From Sphingobium boeckii (GTDB taxonomy: Bacteria > Pseudomonadota > Alphaproteobacteria > Sphingomonadales > Sphingomonadaceae), in assembly GCF_014199215.1 (NCBI RefSeq), contig NZ_JACIJC010000001.1, positions 312,001 to 376,000 of the forward strand: a DNA stretch of 64,000 nucleotides, read 5' to 3'. The notes beneath the pieces were generated by a model. That model worked only from the letters and a program-made list of their open reading frames with translations, made no database searches and was not told the origin of the DNA. Below, one piece after another: positions 19,083 to 28,234 of the stretch. Position numbers and translations under genes: made by a program. Numbering within the stretch: position 1 is the stretch's first letter; every line of letters begins with the position of its first letter.

Positions 19083-21088
19083 CGTAGATCCGGCGGCGTG
19101 GCTTCCGCCCGCAGCATCGCAATCGCCTCGTCCAGCGGCATCACACGCTGGCCCTCGCGGCCCAGCGTGCGGATGGCGACGGTGCCTTCCTCCGCCTCGC
19201 GCTTGCCGATCACCAGCAGATGCGGAACCTTCGCCAGCGAATGCTCGCGCACCTTATAATTGATCTTCTCGTTGCGCAGATCGGTCTCCACGCGGATGCC
19301 CGCGGCCTCCAGCCTGGCCGTCGCCGCGCGCGCATACTCATCCGCATCGGATACGATGGTGGCGATCACGGCCTGCACGGGGGCCAGCCAGAGCGGGAAA
19401 CGCCCGGCATGATGCTCGATCAGGATTCCAAGAAAGCGTTCGAACGTGCCGAGGATCGCGCGGTGGAGCATCACGGGGCGATGCCGCTCGCCATCCTCGC
19501 CGACATAGCTTGCGTCGAGCCGCTCGGGCAGCACGTAATCGAGCTGGATCGTGCCGCATTGCCAGGTCCGCCCGATCGCATCGGTCAGATGGAATTCCAG
19601 CTTGGGCGAATAGAAAGCGCCTTCGCCGGGCAGTTCCTCCCAGCCATATTCCGGCCCCGCGCGCCCGGCCTGCGCCACGGCGTCGCGCAAATTCTGCTCG
19701 GCCCTGTCCCACATGGCCTCGGTGCCGAAGCGCTTTTCGGGGCGCAGCGCCAGCTTGATCGCATAGCTTTCGAAACCCAGATCCTTGTAAATCTCGTCGA
19801 GCAGATTGCAGAACAGCCGCACTTCCTCGACGATCTGATCCTCGCGGCAGAAGATATGCGCGTCATCCTGCGTGAACTGCCGCACGCGCATGATGCCGTG
19901 CAGCGCGCCATGCGGCTCGTTGCGGTGGCAGCAGCCGAATTCCGCCAGGCGCAGCGGCAGATCGCGATAGGATTTGATGCCTTGGCGAAAGATCAGCACA
20001 TGCGCGGGGCAGTTCATCGGTTTGAGCGCCATGAGATCGCCCTGGCCCGAAAGCACCGGGCCTTCCTCTTCCACATTGGGCACTTCATCGGGCACCACGA
20101 ACATGTTCTCGCGATATTTGCCCCAATGGCCCGACGCCTCCCACTGACGCGAATCCATAAGCTGCGGGGTCTTCACCTCCTGATAGTCCGCCGCGTCCAG
20201 CTTGCGGCGCATATAGGCCTCGAGCTGCCGCCACAGCAGATAGCCCTTGGGATGCCAGAATACCGAGCCTTGCGCTTCGCTTTGCAGGTGGAACAGGTCC
20301 ATTTCCTGCGCGATCTTGCGATGGTCGCGCTTGGCGGCTTCCTCCAGCCGCAGCAGATGCGCATCGAGCTGCTTCTTGTTGAGCCAGCCCGTGCCATAGA
20401 TGCGGCTCAGCATCGCGTTGTTCTGATCGCCGCGCCAATAAGCGCCCGAAACGCGCGTCAGCTTGAACGCCTGCGGATCGAGCTTTCCCGTGGAGGCCAG
20501 ATGCGGGCCGCGGCACATGTCGAGCCACTCGCCGCCAGACCAATAGACGGTCAGCGGTTCATCGCCCGGCAGTTCGGCCGCCCATTCGGCCTTGAACGTC
20601 TCGCCCTGCTCGGTCCAGCGCCGGATTAGATCCGCGCGGCTCCAGGCTTCGCGCACCAGCGGCTTGTCCGCCGCGATGATCCTGCGCATCTCGGCCTCGA
20701 TCGCGGGCAGATCCTCGTCCGTGAACGGGCGGTCCTTGCCATCGATTTTGGGGGGCGCGAAATCGTAATAGAAACCGTCATCGGTGGAGGGGCCGAAGGT
20801 GATCTGCGTGCCGGGAAACAGGCTCTGCACCGCCTCTGCCAGGATATGCGCATAGTCGTGCCGCGCCAGTTCCAGCGCATCGGCCTCGTCCCGGCTCGTG
20901 ACCAGCGCCAAGTGCGCATCGCCCTCCAGCGGGCGCATGATATCGCGCAATTCGCCATCCACCCGCGCCGCGATCGCCGCCTTCGCGAGGCCCGGACCGA
21001 TCGCTGCCGCAATGTCCGCCGGGGTGGTCCCCGCAGCTACCTCGCGGACGGAGCCGTCGGGAAGCGTGATCTTGAACATTTCGGACAT
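19079..21088 (-). CDS. thrS: Threonyl-tRNA synthetase
   Basis: 669 residues. It charges tRNA-Thr and edits mischarged serine. Order: N-terminal TGS domain ([14 protein letters not shown]), editing domain (DFAPPK region, [11 protein letters not shown] with the HxxxH motif), class II catalytic core ([25 protein letters not shown], motif 3 [20 protein letters not shown]) and the anticodon-binding domain. ATG 21088 gives the standard [12 protein letters not shown] start; the longer frame upstream has no homologous character. Convergent with the glycosyltransferase-like gene. Confidence 0.97.
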   Translation of the reverse strand: MSEMFKITLPDGSVREVAAGTTPADIAAAIGPGLAKAAIAARVDGELRDIMRPLEGDAHLALVTSRDEADALELARHDYAHILAEAVQSLFPGTQITFGPSTDDGFYYDFAPPKIDGKDRPFTDEDLPAIEAEMRRIIAADKPLVREAWSRADLIRRWTEQGETFKAEWAAELPGDEPLTVYWSGGEWLDMCRGPHLASTGKLDPQAFKLTRVSGAYWRGDQNNAMLSRIYGTGWLNKKQLDAHLLRLEEAAKRDHRKIAQEMDLFHLQSEAQGSVFWHPKGYLLWRQLEAYMRRKLDAADYQEVKTPQLMDSRQWEASGHWGKYRENMFVVPDEVPNVEEEGPVLSGQGDLMALKPMNCPAHVLIFRQGIKSYRDLPLRLAEFGCCHRNEPHGALHGIMRVRQFTQDDAHIFCREDQIVEEVRLFCNLLDEIYKDLGFESYAIKLALRPEKRFGTEAMWDRAEQNLRDAVAQAGRAGPEYGWEELPGEGAFYSPKLEFHLTDAIGRTWQCGTIQLDYVLPERLDASYVGEDGERHRPVMLHRAILGTFERFLGILIEHHAGRFPLWLAPVQAVIATIVSDADEYARAATARLEAAGIRVETDLRNEKINYKVREHSLAKVPHLLVIGKREAEEGTVAIRTLGREGQRVMPLDEAIAMLRAEATPPDLR

Positions 21089-21242
21089 GGTATGAGGTCT
21101 TGCCTTACATGCGCGGGACTGCGCGCGCGGCTTATGCCCGCGAAGGGCGGCGCAGGGCAAGGGATGGATGATAGAGGCATGACGCACGCGCCATTTTGAT
21201 GCTATGCGGGCCACCTCAGCGTGCAATGACAAGGATGCGACC

Positions 21243-21497
21243 GTGCTGCGCAAATGGTTTCTCGATCACCCGGCCAGTCTCGACGAAAGCTATGGCGAGC
21301 ATTTCCGCGCGGCCTCCGGCTTCGGTGTGGCGATGATCGCGGGCGGGCTCGCGTGCATCATCCACGGTTTCGTGCCGCGCCTCTTCGTGGTCACGGGCAG
21401 CGGTACGGTGAAGCAGCTTTACGAGATGATGGTCGCCAAGCGTGCGCGCAAGCTGGAAGCGAACATCGAAATGACGTCGATCGAATGGGTGATCTGA
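21243..21497 (+). CDS. Small membrane protein, DUF6356 family
   Basis: 84 residues from GTG 21243, chosen because AAGGA at 21231-21235 lies 7 bases ahead; an ATG at 21204 in the same frame has no ribosome site. The family pattern [17 protein letters not shown] is followed by one membrane helix ([20 protein letters not shown]) and a short charged tail. Such proteins are common in sphingomonads and related alphaproteobacteria; the function is not known. Divergent from thrS. Confidence 0.75.
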   Translation: MLRKWFLDHPASLDESYGEHFRAASGFGVAMIAGGLACIIHGFVPRLFVVTGSGTVKQLYEMMVAKRARKLEANIEMTSIEWVI

Positions 21498-21572
21498 GAA
21501 TAGCCATCCAAGATTGACCCGGCCCCGTCTTCAATGCCAAGTCCTCGTGAGGCAAATGAAAAGCGGGGGATT

Positions 21573-22772
21573 ATGGGCGACGATATCGACGAAGGCACCG
21601 CCTTCGAATTCAGCGGCAGTTGGAAGGAATTCCTGCCGATCGCGCTCACCAATCTTTTGCTCACCATCGTGACACTGGGCCTTTACCGTTTCTGGGCGAC
21701 CACACGCGAACGCCGTTATTTCTGGAGCCGCACACGCTTTATCGACGATCGGCTGGAATGGACCGGCACCGGGCTTGAACTGCTGATCGGGTTCGTCGTG
21801 GTGCTGGCGCTGGTCTTTGTGCCGTTGTTCGTGATGCAATTCGTGGTTCAGGGGCTGATCCTGCGGGGTCATGCAGCGGCGGCCTTCGCACTGGGGGGGC
21901 TGATCTATGGCGCGCTCTTCTATCTGTTCGGGATCGCGAAATTCCGGGTGTTGCGCTACCGGCTGAGCCGCACCTATTGGCACGGCATTCGCGGCGGCAG
22001 CGATGATCAGGGCTTTGCCTATGGCTGGTCCTATATGTGGAAAACGGTCATCGGATTCTTGGCGCTCGGTCTGCTCATCCCCTGGTCGATGACCAAGCTG
22101 TGGAACGAGCGTTGGAATGCGATGAGCTTCGGCGATCACCGCTTCGAATCCAATGCCTTCTGGGGCAGCATCTTCCTGCGCTTCATCATCTGCTATGCGG
22201 CGCCATGGGTGCTGATGATCGGTCTCGGGATCGCGATGATCCCGATCGCCATGGCCATGGGCAACGCTTCGGGCGCGGGCGTCATGATCTTGATATTCGG
22301 CGTCTTTGGCGCGATCTACATCGCGCTGCCGCTGTTCGCCCTGGCTTTCTACGCCGCGTTTCTGCGCGAAGCCGTGGGCGCGGTGAAGCTCAGCGAAATC
22401 GGTTTCGCCTTCACCGCGCGGACCAAGCATTGGCTGCTGCTGTTTCTGGGCAATCTCGGGATCTGGTTGATCGCGGCGATCATTGCGATCGTCCCTCTGG
22501 CCGCATTCGGCGTCTTCTCGGGCTTTGCGGATCTGCAACCGGGGCGGGATCCCTTTGCCGGCAATCGCGCCGCCTTTTTCGGCATGATCGCGGCCATCGC
22601 CCTCCCGATCGCATTGGTCGGTCCATTCATCCGCTATCGCACATGGCGGTTCGGCGTGAACTATCTCGAGGCGACAGGGGAGGTGGATCTCGATCGGCTC
22701 ACGCAATCGAGCACGCGCCAGCCCGGGCAGGGCGAAGGCCTGCTGGATGCCTTCGATGTCGGGGCACTCTGA
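21573..22772 (+). CDS. Polytopic membrane protein, DUF898 (YjgN-like)
   Basis: About 399 residues from ATG 21573 (GGGG ahead of it; the earlier in-frame ATG 21534 is less likely). Repeated units of the DUF898 type are visible: FEFSGSWKEFLPIALTNLLLTIVTLGLYRFWATTRERRY-like segment, then a second copy-like region around WNAMSFGDHRFESNAFWG. Six or more hydrophobic helices. Function unknown. The M48 metallopeptidase gene begins 3 bases after its stop, a pairing seen elsewhere, so the two probably work together at the membrane. Confidence 0.85.
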   Translation: MGDDIDEGTAFEFSGSWKEFLPIALTNLLLTIVTLGLYRFWATTRERRYFWSRTRFIDDRLEWTGTGLELLIGFVVVLALVFVPLFVMQFVVQGLILRGHAAAAFALGGLIYGALFYLFGIAKFRVLRYRLSRTYWHGIRGGSDDQGFAYGWSYMWKTVIGFLALGLLIPWSMTKLWNERWNAMSFGDHRFESNAFWGSIFLRFIICYAAPWVLMIGLGIAMIPIAMAMGNASGAGVMILIFGVFGAIYIALPLFALAFYAAFLREAVGAVKLSEIGFAFTARTKHWLLLFLGNLGIWLIAAIIAIVPLAAFGVFSGFADLQPGRDPFAGNRAAFFGMIAAIALPIALVGPFIRYRTWRFGVNYLEATGEVDLDRLTQSSTRQPGQGEGLLDAFDVGAL

Positions 22773-22775
22773 TCC

Positions 22776-23867
22776 ATGGAGGATGCGTCGGCGCCCGGCC
22801 TGCCGGTCTGGCATTATGACGGGCGCACCGCGCGCAAGCGCACGCCGCGGCTGATCGCGTCGGCGGATGGCTTCACGCTGGTGGATGAACTGGGTGAGGA
22901 TGGCCCGATCGCTTGGGCGTCGTTGATCGCGCGCGAGGCTTCGGGCGCGGACGCGGTGTATGGACTGAAGGACCGGCCCGGCTGGCGGCTCGGAATAACC
23001 GGCGCAATCCCGCCGGATATTCTGGCGCATCTGCCGCGCGCGGAACGCTATGGCCGGATGGTGGATCGCTTCGGGCTGGGTCGCTCGACCACGGTGTTTC
23101 TGGTGCTCGCCGCGATCACGGTGTTCGTGGTGCTCAGCGCCCCGCGCTGGATCGCGCCCTATGTGCCTTCCAGTTGGGAACGGCGGCTGGGCGATGCGAT
23201 CGTCGGCGATTTCGGCGGGCGGCTGTGCAACGGCGCAGGCGGGCAGGCCGCGCTCGACAAGCTCACGCGCCGGATCAATCCCAAGGGTCTGCCGCTGCAG
23301 GTGCGCGTGGCGAATGTGGATATGGTGAACGCTGTGGCACTGCCCGGGGGCAAGATCATCATCTTCCAGGAATTGCTGCAGGAAGCCGAATCGGCGGACG
23401 AAGTGGCGGGCGTGCTGGGGCATGAGATCGGCCATGTGCAGCATCGCGATGTGGTGCAGGCGCTGCTCCGCCAAGCGGGATTGAGCGTGCTGCTGGGCGG
23501 GGTCAGCGGTGATGCGGGCGGCGCGTTCAACGCGCTTCTCGCGGCCACCTATTCGCGTGAGGCGGAGTCGAACGCCGATGCCGCCGCTGTGGCCGGCCTG
23601 GCCGCCGCGGGCATTTCGCCCATGGGCACCGCCGGCTTTTTCCAGCGACTGGCGAAGATGGAGCAGAAGCTTGGCCGGGCGAGCATGGCGCTGAGCTATG
23701 TCGCCAGCCATCCGCTGTCCCACGCCCGCGAAAAGGTCTTCGCCGGCAGCGCGGTCAAGGGCCGGGCCTACACCCCCGCGCTCACGCGGGATGAATGGGA
23801 TGCGCTGGTAAACATCTGCCACAATGACAAGGATGTGAAGCGCGGGCCATTTTTCGGGTTTGATTGA
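22776..23867 (+). CDS. Membrane-anchored M48 family zinc metallopeptidase
   Basis: 363 residues. A cytosolic N-terminal domain (about 1-100) precedes one transmembrane helix (TTVFLVLAAITVFVVLSA, about 105-123), then the M48 domain outside: NAVALPGGKIIIF, the zinc site GHEIGHVQH (about residue 218), and SREAESNADAAAV supplying the third zinc ligand glutamate. SHPLSHARE follows near the end, as in BepA/LoiP-type proteins. Likely an envelope quality-control protease. Directly follows the DUF898 gene. Confidence 0.9.
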   Translation: MEDASAPGLPVWHYDGRTARKRTPRLIASADGFTLVDELGEDGPIAWASLIAREASGADAVYGLKDRPGWRLGITGAIPPDILAHLPRAERYGRMVDRFGLGRSTTVFLVLAAITVFVVLSAPRWIAPYVPSSWERRLGDAIVGDFGGRLCNGAGGQAALDKLTRRINPKGLPLQVRVANVDMVNAVALPGGKIIIFQELLQEAESADEVAGVLGHEIGHVQHRDVVQALLRQAGLSVLLGGVSGDAGGAFNALLAATYSREAESNADAAAVAGLAAAGISPMGTAGFFQRLAKMEQKLGRASMALSYVASHPLSHAREKVFAGSAVKGRAYTPALTRDEWDALVNICHNDKDVKRGPFFGFD

Positions 23868-23884
23868 TGTTTTGGCCACTCTAC

Positions 23885-23973
23885 CGTCACCCTGAACTCG
23901 TTTCAGGGTCCATTTCAAAGTCCCGACCTCTGCCGGGTGACAGAATGGATGCTGAAACAAGTTCAGCATGACG
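23885..23973. repeat. Dispersed palindromic repeat (REP/MITE-like)
   Basis: Left arm CGTCACCCTGAACTCGTTTC at 23885 and right arm ending CAAGTTCAGCATGACG at 23973 are inverted copies over about 27 bases with a few mismatches, around a 32-base centre. It is wholly intergenic between the M48 and hydrolase genes. The CGTCAxxCTGAACT wording is familiar from dispersed repeats in sphingomonad genomes. It can fold into a long hairpin and may affect mRNA decay or termination. Confidence 0.75.
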
Positions 23974-24004
23974 GCGCGGGGGCGACAGGATAGAAGCCCG
24001 CCCC

Positions 24005-24745
24005 ATGACTGAAACCCGATATATCGCCCGGCCCGACGGCCTCCGCCTTGCTTATGCCCATCGCGCAGGCACCGGCCCCACCATCGTCTTCCTGCCCGGC
24101 TACATGTCCGACATGCAGGGCACCAAGGCGCTCGCGCTTGATGGCTGGGCCGCAGCGACGGGCCGCGCCATGCTCCGTTTCGATTATGCCGGATGCGGCG
24201 AAAGCGAGGGCGAATTCGAATCGGGTACGCTGACCGGCTGGCGCGATGATGCGTTGTTCCTGATCGATACGCTGATCGAGGGGCCGGTGATCCTTGTCGG
24301 TTCCTCCATGGGCGGCTGGATCATGCTGCTGGCGGCGATAGACCGCCCCGATCGCATGGCCGCGCTTGTGGGCGTCGCCGCCGCGCCGGATTTCACGGAT
24401 TGGGGCTTCACCCAGGATGAGAAGATCCAGATGCTGAGCTATGGCCGGATCGAAAAGCCGTCTGATTATGGCGATGCACCGATGGTGGCCACGCGTATCT
24501 TCTGGCAATCCGGCGAGGCGAACCGCCTACTCCGCCGCAAGCCGGAAATCGATTGTCCGGTGCGCCTGTTGCACGGGCAGCGCGATCCGGAAGTGCCCTG
24601 GAATCACAGCACCCATCTGGCGGCGCAGCTTCGTTCAGACGATGTGCAGGTGATCCTGATCAAGGACGGCGATCACCGCCTTTCACGCGATGGGGATCTG
24701 AAAGTGCTGATCGCCACGGTGGAAGGCCTGTTGGAGACCGCATGA
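24005..24745 (+). CDS. Alpha/beta hydrolase, serine esterase/thioesterase type
   Basis: 246 residues. The nucleophile elbow is GSSMGG (Ser near residue 100), the acid Asp is in GQRDPEVPW (about 195) and the His in DGDHRLS (about 223), a complete triad. The FLPGYMSDMQGTKA oxyanion segment and YAGCGESEGEFESGT resemble the ABHD10 / palmitoyl-protein-thioesterase-like group. No export signal, so probably cytosolic. Its stop overlaps the ATG of the TPR gene (ATGA). Substrate unknown. Confidence 0.85.
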   Translation: MTETRYIARPDGLRLAYAHRAGTGPTIVFLPGYMSDMQGTKALALDGWAAATGRAMLRFDYAGCGESEGEFESGTLTGWRDDALFLIDTLIEGPVILVGSSMGGWIMLLAAIDRPDRMAALVGVAAAPDFTDWGFTQDEKIQMLSYGRIEKPSDYGDAPMVATRIFWQSGEANRLLRRKPEIDCPVRLLHGQRDPEVPWNHSTHLAAQLRSDDVQVILIKDGDHRLSRDGDLKVLIATVEGLLETA

Positions 24746-25491
24746 TCCTTGCCCTTCTGCTCGCCGCTCAGGCTGCCCTCGCCCCGTCGCCCTCGGTTCA
24801 GGATGAGCAGCGGTTTCAGGCGTGCGTGTCGCTGATCGAGGCCGATGCGGACAAGGCCATCACCCAGGCCAATGACTGGCGCGTGCGTGGCGGCGGTTTT
24901 GCGGCGCGCCATTGCCTGGGGCTGGCTTATGCGGCGCAGGCGCGCTGGGCGCCGGCGGCCGTTGCGTTCGAGCAAGCCGCGCGGGAAGCGGAGGCGGCGA
25001 AGGATGCGCGCGCCGCCAATCTGTGGGTCCAGGGCGGCAATGCGCGCCTGGCGGCGGCTGAATATCAAGCCGCCCGCGGGGATTTCGATGCCGCGCTCGC
25101 ATCGGGCGTGCTGGAGGGCGACAAAGCGGGTGAGGCGCATCTCGATCGCGCGCGGGCGGCCTTCGCGCTAAAGGATATGCAGGGCGCACGATCTGATCTG
25201 GATCAGGCCGTGAAGCTCGTTCCCGCCGATCCGCTGGCCTGGCTGCTCTCGGCCACGCTGGCGCGGATGATGAACGATCTGGACCGCGCCAAGGCGGATA
25301 TCGGCGAAGCCACCATGCGCTCCCCCGATGACGCTTCGGTCGCGCTGGAAGCTGGGAATATCGCGTTGCTCGGTGGCGCGCCGGATGCCGCCCGCACCGC
25401 CTGGAAAAGCGCGATCGCCAGCCAGCCGGAGAGCAATGCGGCCAGATCCGCCGCCGCTGCTTTGAAGGCGCTGGACGCCGAGACGCCCTGA
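24742..25491 (+). CDS. Exported tetratricopeptide-repeat protein
   Basis: 249 residues. A short signal peptide (LALLLAAQAALA) is followed by helical repeats of TPR type: for example ARHCLGLAYAAQARWAPAAVAFEQAA, then AHLDRARAAFALKDMQGARSDLDQAVKLVPADPLAWL and DPL-spaced successors. Such arrays serve as protein-binding scaffolds. The 4-base overlap with the hydrolase gene implies coupled translation, so the two products may act on the same process. Nothing indicates the binding partner. Confidence 0.8.
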   Translation: MILALLLAAQAALAPSPSVQDEQRFQACVSLIEADADKAITQANDWRVRGGGFAARHCLGLAYAAQARWAPAAVAFEQAAREAEAAKDARAANLWVQGGNARLAAAEYQAARGDFDAALASGVLEGDKAGEAHLDRARAAFALKDMQGARSDLDQAVKLVPADPLAWLLSATLARMMNDLDRAKADIGEATMRSPDDASVALEAGNIALLGGAPDAARTAWKSAIASQPESNAARSAAAALKALDAETP

Positions 25492-25562
25492 CGGGCCTGT
25501 AAAATTCCGTCCCCTGGCCCTATATCGCGGAGCGACAGTCTTTTGCGAACAGGTCCATTCCC

Positions 25563-25976
25563 ATGAAATATCTCCACACCATGATCCGCGTCACCGATCC
25601 CGATGCGACGATCAAATTCTTCGAGTTGATCGGCCTAAAGGAAGTCAAGCGCTTCGATAATGAGGCGGGCCGCTTCACGCTGATCTTCATGGCCCCGCCG
25701 GGGCAGGAGGATGCGCAGGTGGAACTCACCCATAATTGGGATCCGCAAACGTATGACGGTGGCCGCAATTTCGGGCATCTGGCTTACCGCGTGGATGATA
25801 TCTACGCCACATGCCAGCGGCTGATGGATGCCGGCGTCACGATCAACCGTCCTCCGCGTGATGGTCATATGGCGTTCGTGCGCACGCCCGATCATATCTC
25901 GATCGAATTGCTGCAGGATGGTCATCTGGAACCGGCCGAACCCTGGGTGTCCATGCCCAATATTGGAAGCTGGTGA
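25563..25976 (+). CDS. gloA: Lactoylglutathione lyase (glyoxalase I)
   Basis: 137 residues of the VOC superfamily. It turns the methylglyoxal-glutathione hemithioacetal into S-lactoylglutathione. Metal ligands match the E. coli set: His5, Glu54 (QVELTHNW), His72 (NFGHLAY) and Glu115 (SIELLQDG). FTLIFMAPP and DPQTYDGG are typical. The next gene begins inside its stop codon (GTGA overlap), and gloB, the second enzyme of the pathway, follows that gene. Confidence 0.93.
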   Translation: MKYLHTMIRVTDPDATIKFFELIGLKEVKRFDNEAGRFTLIFMAPPGQEDAQVELTHNWDPQTYDGGRNFGHLAYRVDDIYATCQRLMDAGVTINRPPRDGHMAFVRTPDHISIELLQDGHLEPAEPWVSMPNIGSW

Positions 25977-27028
25977 CCCCGGACTGGCTCGGCGGGCGTC
26001 TGGTGATCCAGGCGCCGATGGCCGGGTCGGGCGGCGTCGAACTTGCGGGTGCCGCGATCCGGGGTGGGGGAGTCGGGTCATTGCCCTGCGCCTTGCTGAC
26101 GCCGGATCAGGTGGAGCCACAGGTGGCGCAGGTGAGGGCGGTTGCGAAAGGGCCGCTCAACCTCAATTTCTTCTGCCATGTGCTGGGGCCGCAGCCTGAT
26201 GAGACGGCGTGGCACAAGGCGCTTGCACCCTATTATGCGGAATATGGGGTTGGCCCGCCTGACGAACCGCCGCCATTGCGACAGCCTTTCGACGACGCCA
26301 TGTGTGCGGTCGTCGAGCGCGTGCGGCCGGAGATCGTCAGCTTCCACTTCGGTCTTCCCGAAAGCGCGCTGTTGGATCGGGTCAAGGCGACGGGCGCGGC
26401 CATAATGTCCACCGCGACCACGATTGCCGAGGCGGTTTATCTGGAGAGCATGGGCGTGGATGGCGTGATCGCCCAGGGGTTTGAGGCGGGCGGCCATTCG
26501 GGGCGCTTCCTCCCCGGTCCGCAGGGCACAGAGATGGGCCTGTTCGCGCTGGTGCCGCAGATCAAGGACGCCGTATCGGTGCCGGTCATCGCGGCCGGGG
26601 CCATAGCGGATGCACGTGGGATTGCCGCCGCCTTTGCGCTGGGCGCTGATGCCGTGCAGATCGGCACGGCCTATCTGCGCTCCCCTGAAAGTCTGGCCTC
26701 CCCGCTCCACCGCGCGTCTCTGGCCGGGCAGATCGGTGCGGGCACGACGCAAACCCGTTTCACCAATCTCATTACGGGGCGTTTGGCGCGCGGGCTGCCC
26801 AATCGCCTGATGGAAGAGATTGGCCCGGTCAGTGCCTTGGCCCCGCCATTCCCTTATGCGTCTGTGGCACTGACCGAATTGCGGAAGGCGGCTGAAGCGC
26901 AAGGCCGCACCGATTTTTCGACGCTATGGAGCGGCCAATCGGCCAGGCTTGCGCAGCCTCTCCCCGCGGAGGAGCTCACCCGTATATTCGTCAAGGCCGC
27001 GCGCCGTGCGCAGGAGTTTTATACATGA
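25973..27028 (+). CDS. Nitronate monooxygenase family flavoprotein
   Basis: 351 residues, TIM-barrel FMN enzyme of the 2-nitropropane dioxygenase/FabK family, which oxidises nitronates such as propionate-3-nitronate. Features: IQAPMAGSGGVELAGA near the N-terminus, NLNFFCH, SFHFGLP, IAQGFEAGGHSGRF (phosphate loop and catalytic His), PVIAAGAIADARGIAAAFALGADAVQIGTAYL. It starts on GTG 25973, overlapping the gloA stop, and its stop overlaps the gloB ATG. Being enclosed by the two glyoxalase genes suggests a shared detoxification role. Confidence 0.9.
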   Translation: MTPDWLGGRLVIQAPMAGSGGVELAGAAIRGGGVGSLPCALLTPDQVEPQVAQVRAVAKGPLNLNFFCHVLGPQPDETAWHKALAPYYAEYGVGPPDEPPPLRQPFDDAMCAVVERVRPEIVSFHFGLPESALLDRVKATGAAIMSTATTIAEAVYLESMGVDGVIAQGFEAGGHSGRFLPGPQGTEMGLFALVPQIKDAVSVPVIAAGAIADARGIAAAFALGADAVQIGTAYLRSPESLASPLHRASLAGQIGAGTTQTRFTNLITGRLARGLPNRLMEEIGPVSALAPPFPYASVALTELRKAAEAQGRTDFSTLWSGQSARLAQPLPAEELTRIFVKAARRAQEFYT

Positions 27029-27753
27029 TCGAAATCGTCTGCATTCCCGTGCTCAGCGACAATTATGTGTGGCTGGTGCACGAACCCGCTTCGGGCGAGA
27101 CCATGGTGGTCGATCCCGCTGTTGCCGAACCCGTGCTGGCAGCGGCGGATGCGCGCGGCTGGACAATCACGCAGATCTGGAACACGCACTGGCACCCTGA
27201 TCACACCGGCGGCAATGCGGAAATCAAGGCGGCCACGGGCTGCACGATCACCGGGCCAGCGGCGGAAGCCGCACGCATTCCCACGCTGGACGTAAAGGTG
27301 GGCGAAGGCGATCGCGCGGCTTTGGGATCAGTGTCCGCGCAGGTGATCGACGTGCCCGCGCACACGGCAGGGCATATCGCTTATTATCTGCCCACGGAGG
27401 ATGTCGCCTTTGTCGGCGACACGCTGTTCGCCATGGGCTGCGGCCGCCTGTTCGAAGGTACGCCGGAGCAGATGTTCGAGAATATGCAGAAATTGAAAGC
27501 CCTGCCCGGCGATACCGCGGTTTATTGCGCGCATGAATATACCCAGTCCAATGGGCGCTATGCGCTGGTTGCGGAGCCGGGGAATGCCGCGATCGCATCG
27601 CGCATGGCCGCAGTCGATGCCGCGCGCGCGCGTGGCGAGCCGACCGTGCCGACGACGATCGCGCTGGAGCAAGAGACCAATCCCTTCATGCGCGCGAAGG
27701 ATGCGCAAGAATTGGGCCGTCGCCGCGCCGAAAAGGATGGATTCAAGGGCTGA
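27025..27753 (+). CDS. gloB: Hydroxyacylglutathione hydrolase (glyoxalase II)
   Basis: 242 residues, metallo-beta-lactamase fold. It hydrolyses S-lactoylglutathione to D-lactate and glutathione. The binuclear metal motif is THWHPDHTGG (about residues 52-61); further ligands are in HTAGHIAYY, FVGDTLFAMGCGR and CAHEYT. The C-terminal glutathione-binding end includes the NPFMRA segment. Its ATG overlaps the stop of the nitronate monooxygenase gene. With gloA upstream, the glyoxalase pathway is complete in one operon. Confidence 0.95.
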   Translation: MIEIVCIPVLSDNYVWLVHEPASGETMVVDPAVAEPVLAAADARGWTITQIWNTHWHPDHTGGNAEIKAATGCTITGPAAEAARIPTLDVKVGEGDRAALGSVSAQVIDVPAHTAGHIAYYLPTEDVAFVGDTLFAMGCGRLFEGTPEQMFENMQKLKALPGDTAVYCAHEYTQSNGRYALVAEPGNAAIASRMAAVDAARARGEPTVPTTIALEQETNPFMRAKDAQELGRRRAEKDGFKG

Positions 27754-27808
27754 ATGCGCTAGATTGATCGGGTTCGGGGGAACGCGACGCATTTAAGGAT
27801 TCGAACTT

Positions 27809-28216
27809 ATGCGCATGTTTTTGCCCATCATGGCTTCTCTGCTGGTGTCGGCCTGCGCCGATGTGCCGCCATCCCCCGCTGCGCAGGCGCGGATCGATCG
27901 GGAAGAAGCCAAGCTCGCCAAGGCGCTTGCAGGCAAGGTGCCGGGAAAACCCGTGTCCTGCATCACGCTGCGCAATGTGGATTCGATGCAGGTCTATGGC
28001 GAACGCACATTGATCTATCGGATCAACAGCAAGCTCAGCTACCGCAACGATCCCTATGGCGGGTGCCCCGGCCTCACCAACAGCCGCACATTGATTACGC
28101 GCACGCCGACCGGTCAGCTTTGTCGCGGGGATATCGCGCGGGTGGCGGATCTGGTTGCCGGTTTCGAAACGGGAAGCTGTGCGCTCGGCGATTTTGTCCC
28201 CTATCGACCCGGCTGA
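27809..28216 (+). CDS. Putative lipoprotein of unknown function
   Basis: 135 residues. The signal sequence ends in a lipobox LVSAC (Cys16), so it is predicted to be lipid-anchored. After a charged coiled segment (RIDREEAKLAKALAGK) come the motifs KPVSCITLRNVDS and YGGCPGLTNSRTLITRTPTGQLCRGDIARV, with four cysteines in the exported part that may pair. This cysteine pattern recurs in small proteins of sphingomonads as far as I recall; no activity is known. Stands alone between gloB and a convergent acyl-CoA ligase gene. Confidence 0.7.
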   Translation: MRMFLPIMASLLVSACADVPPSPAAQARIDREEAKLAKALAGKVPGKPVSCITLRNVDSMQVYGERTLIYRINSKLSYRNDPYGGCPGLTNSRTLITRTPTGQLCRGDIARVADLVAGFETGSCALGDFVPYRPG

Positions 28217-28234
28217 GCCGTCAGCCCCCTGTAA

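Noticed and set aside
21531-23969. An 812-codon minus-strand frame opposite DUF898 and the M48 gene
   Set aside because: It runs antisense through two genes with clear domains and a palindromic repeat; no ribosome site or family resemblance.
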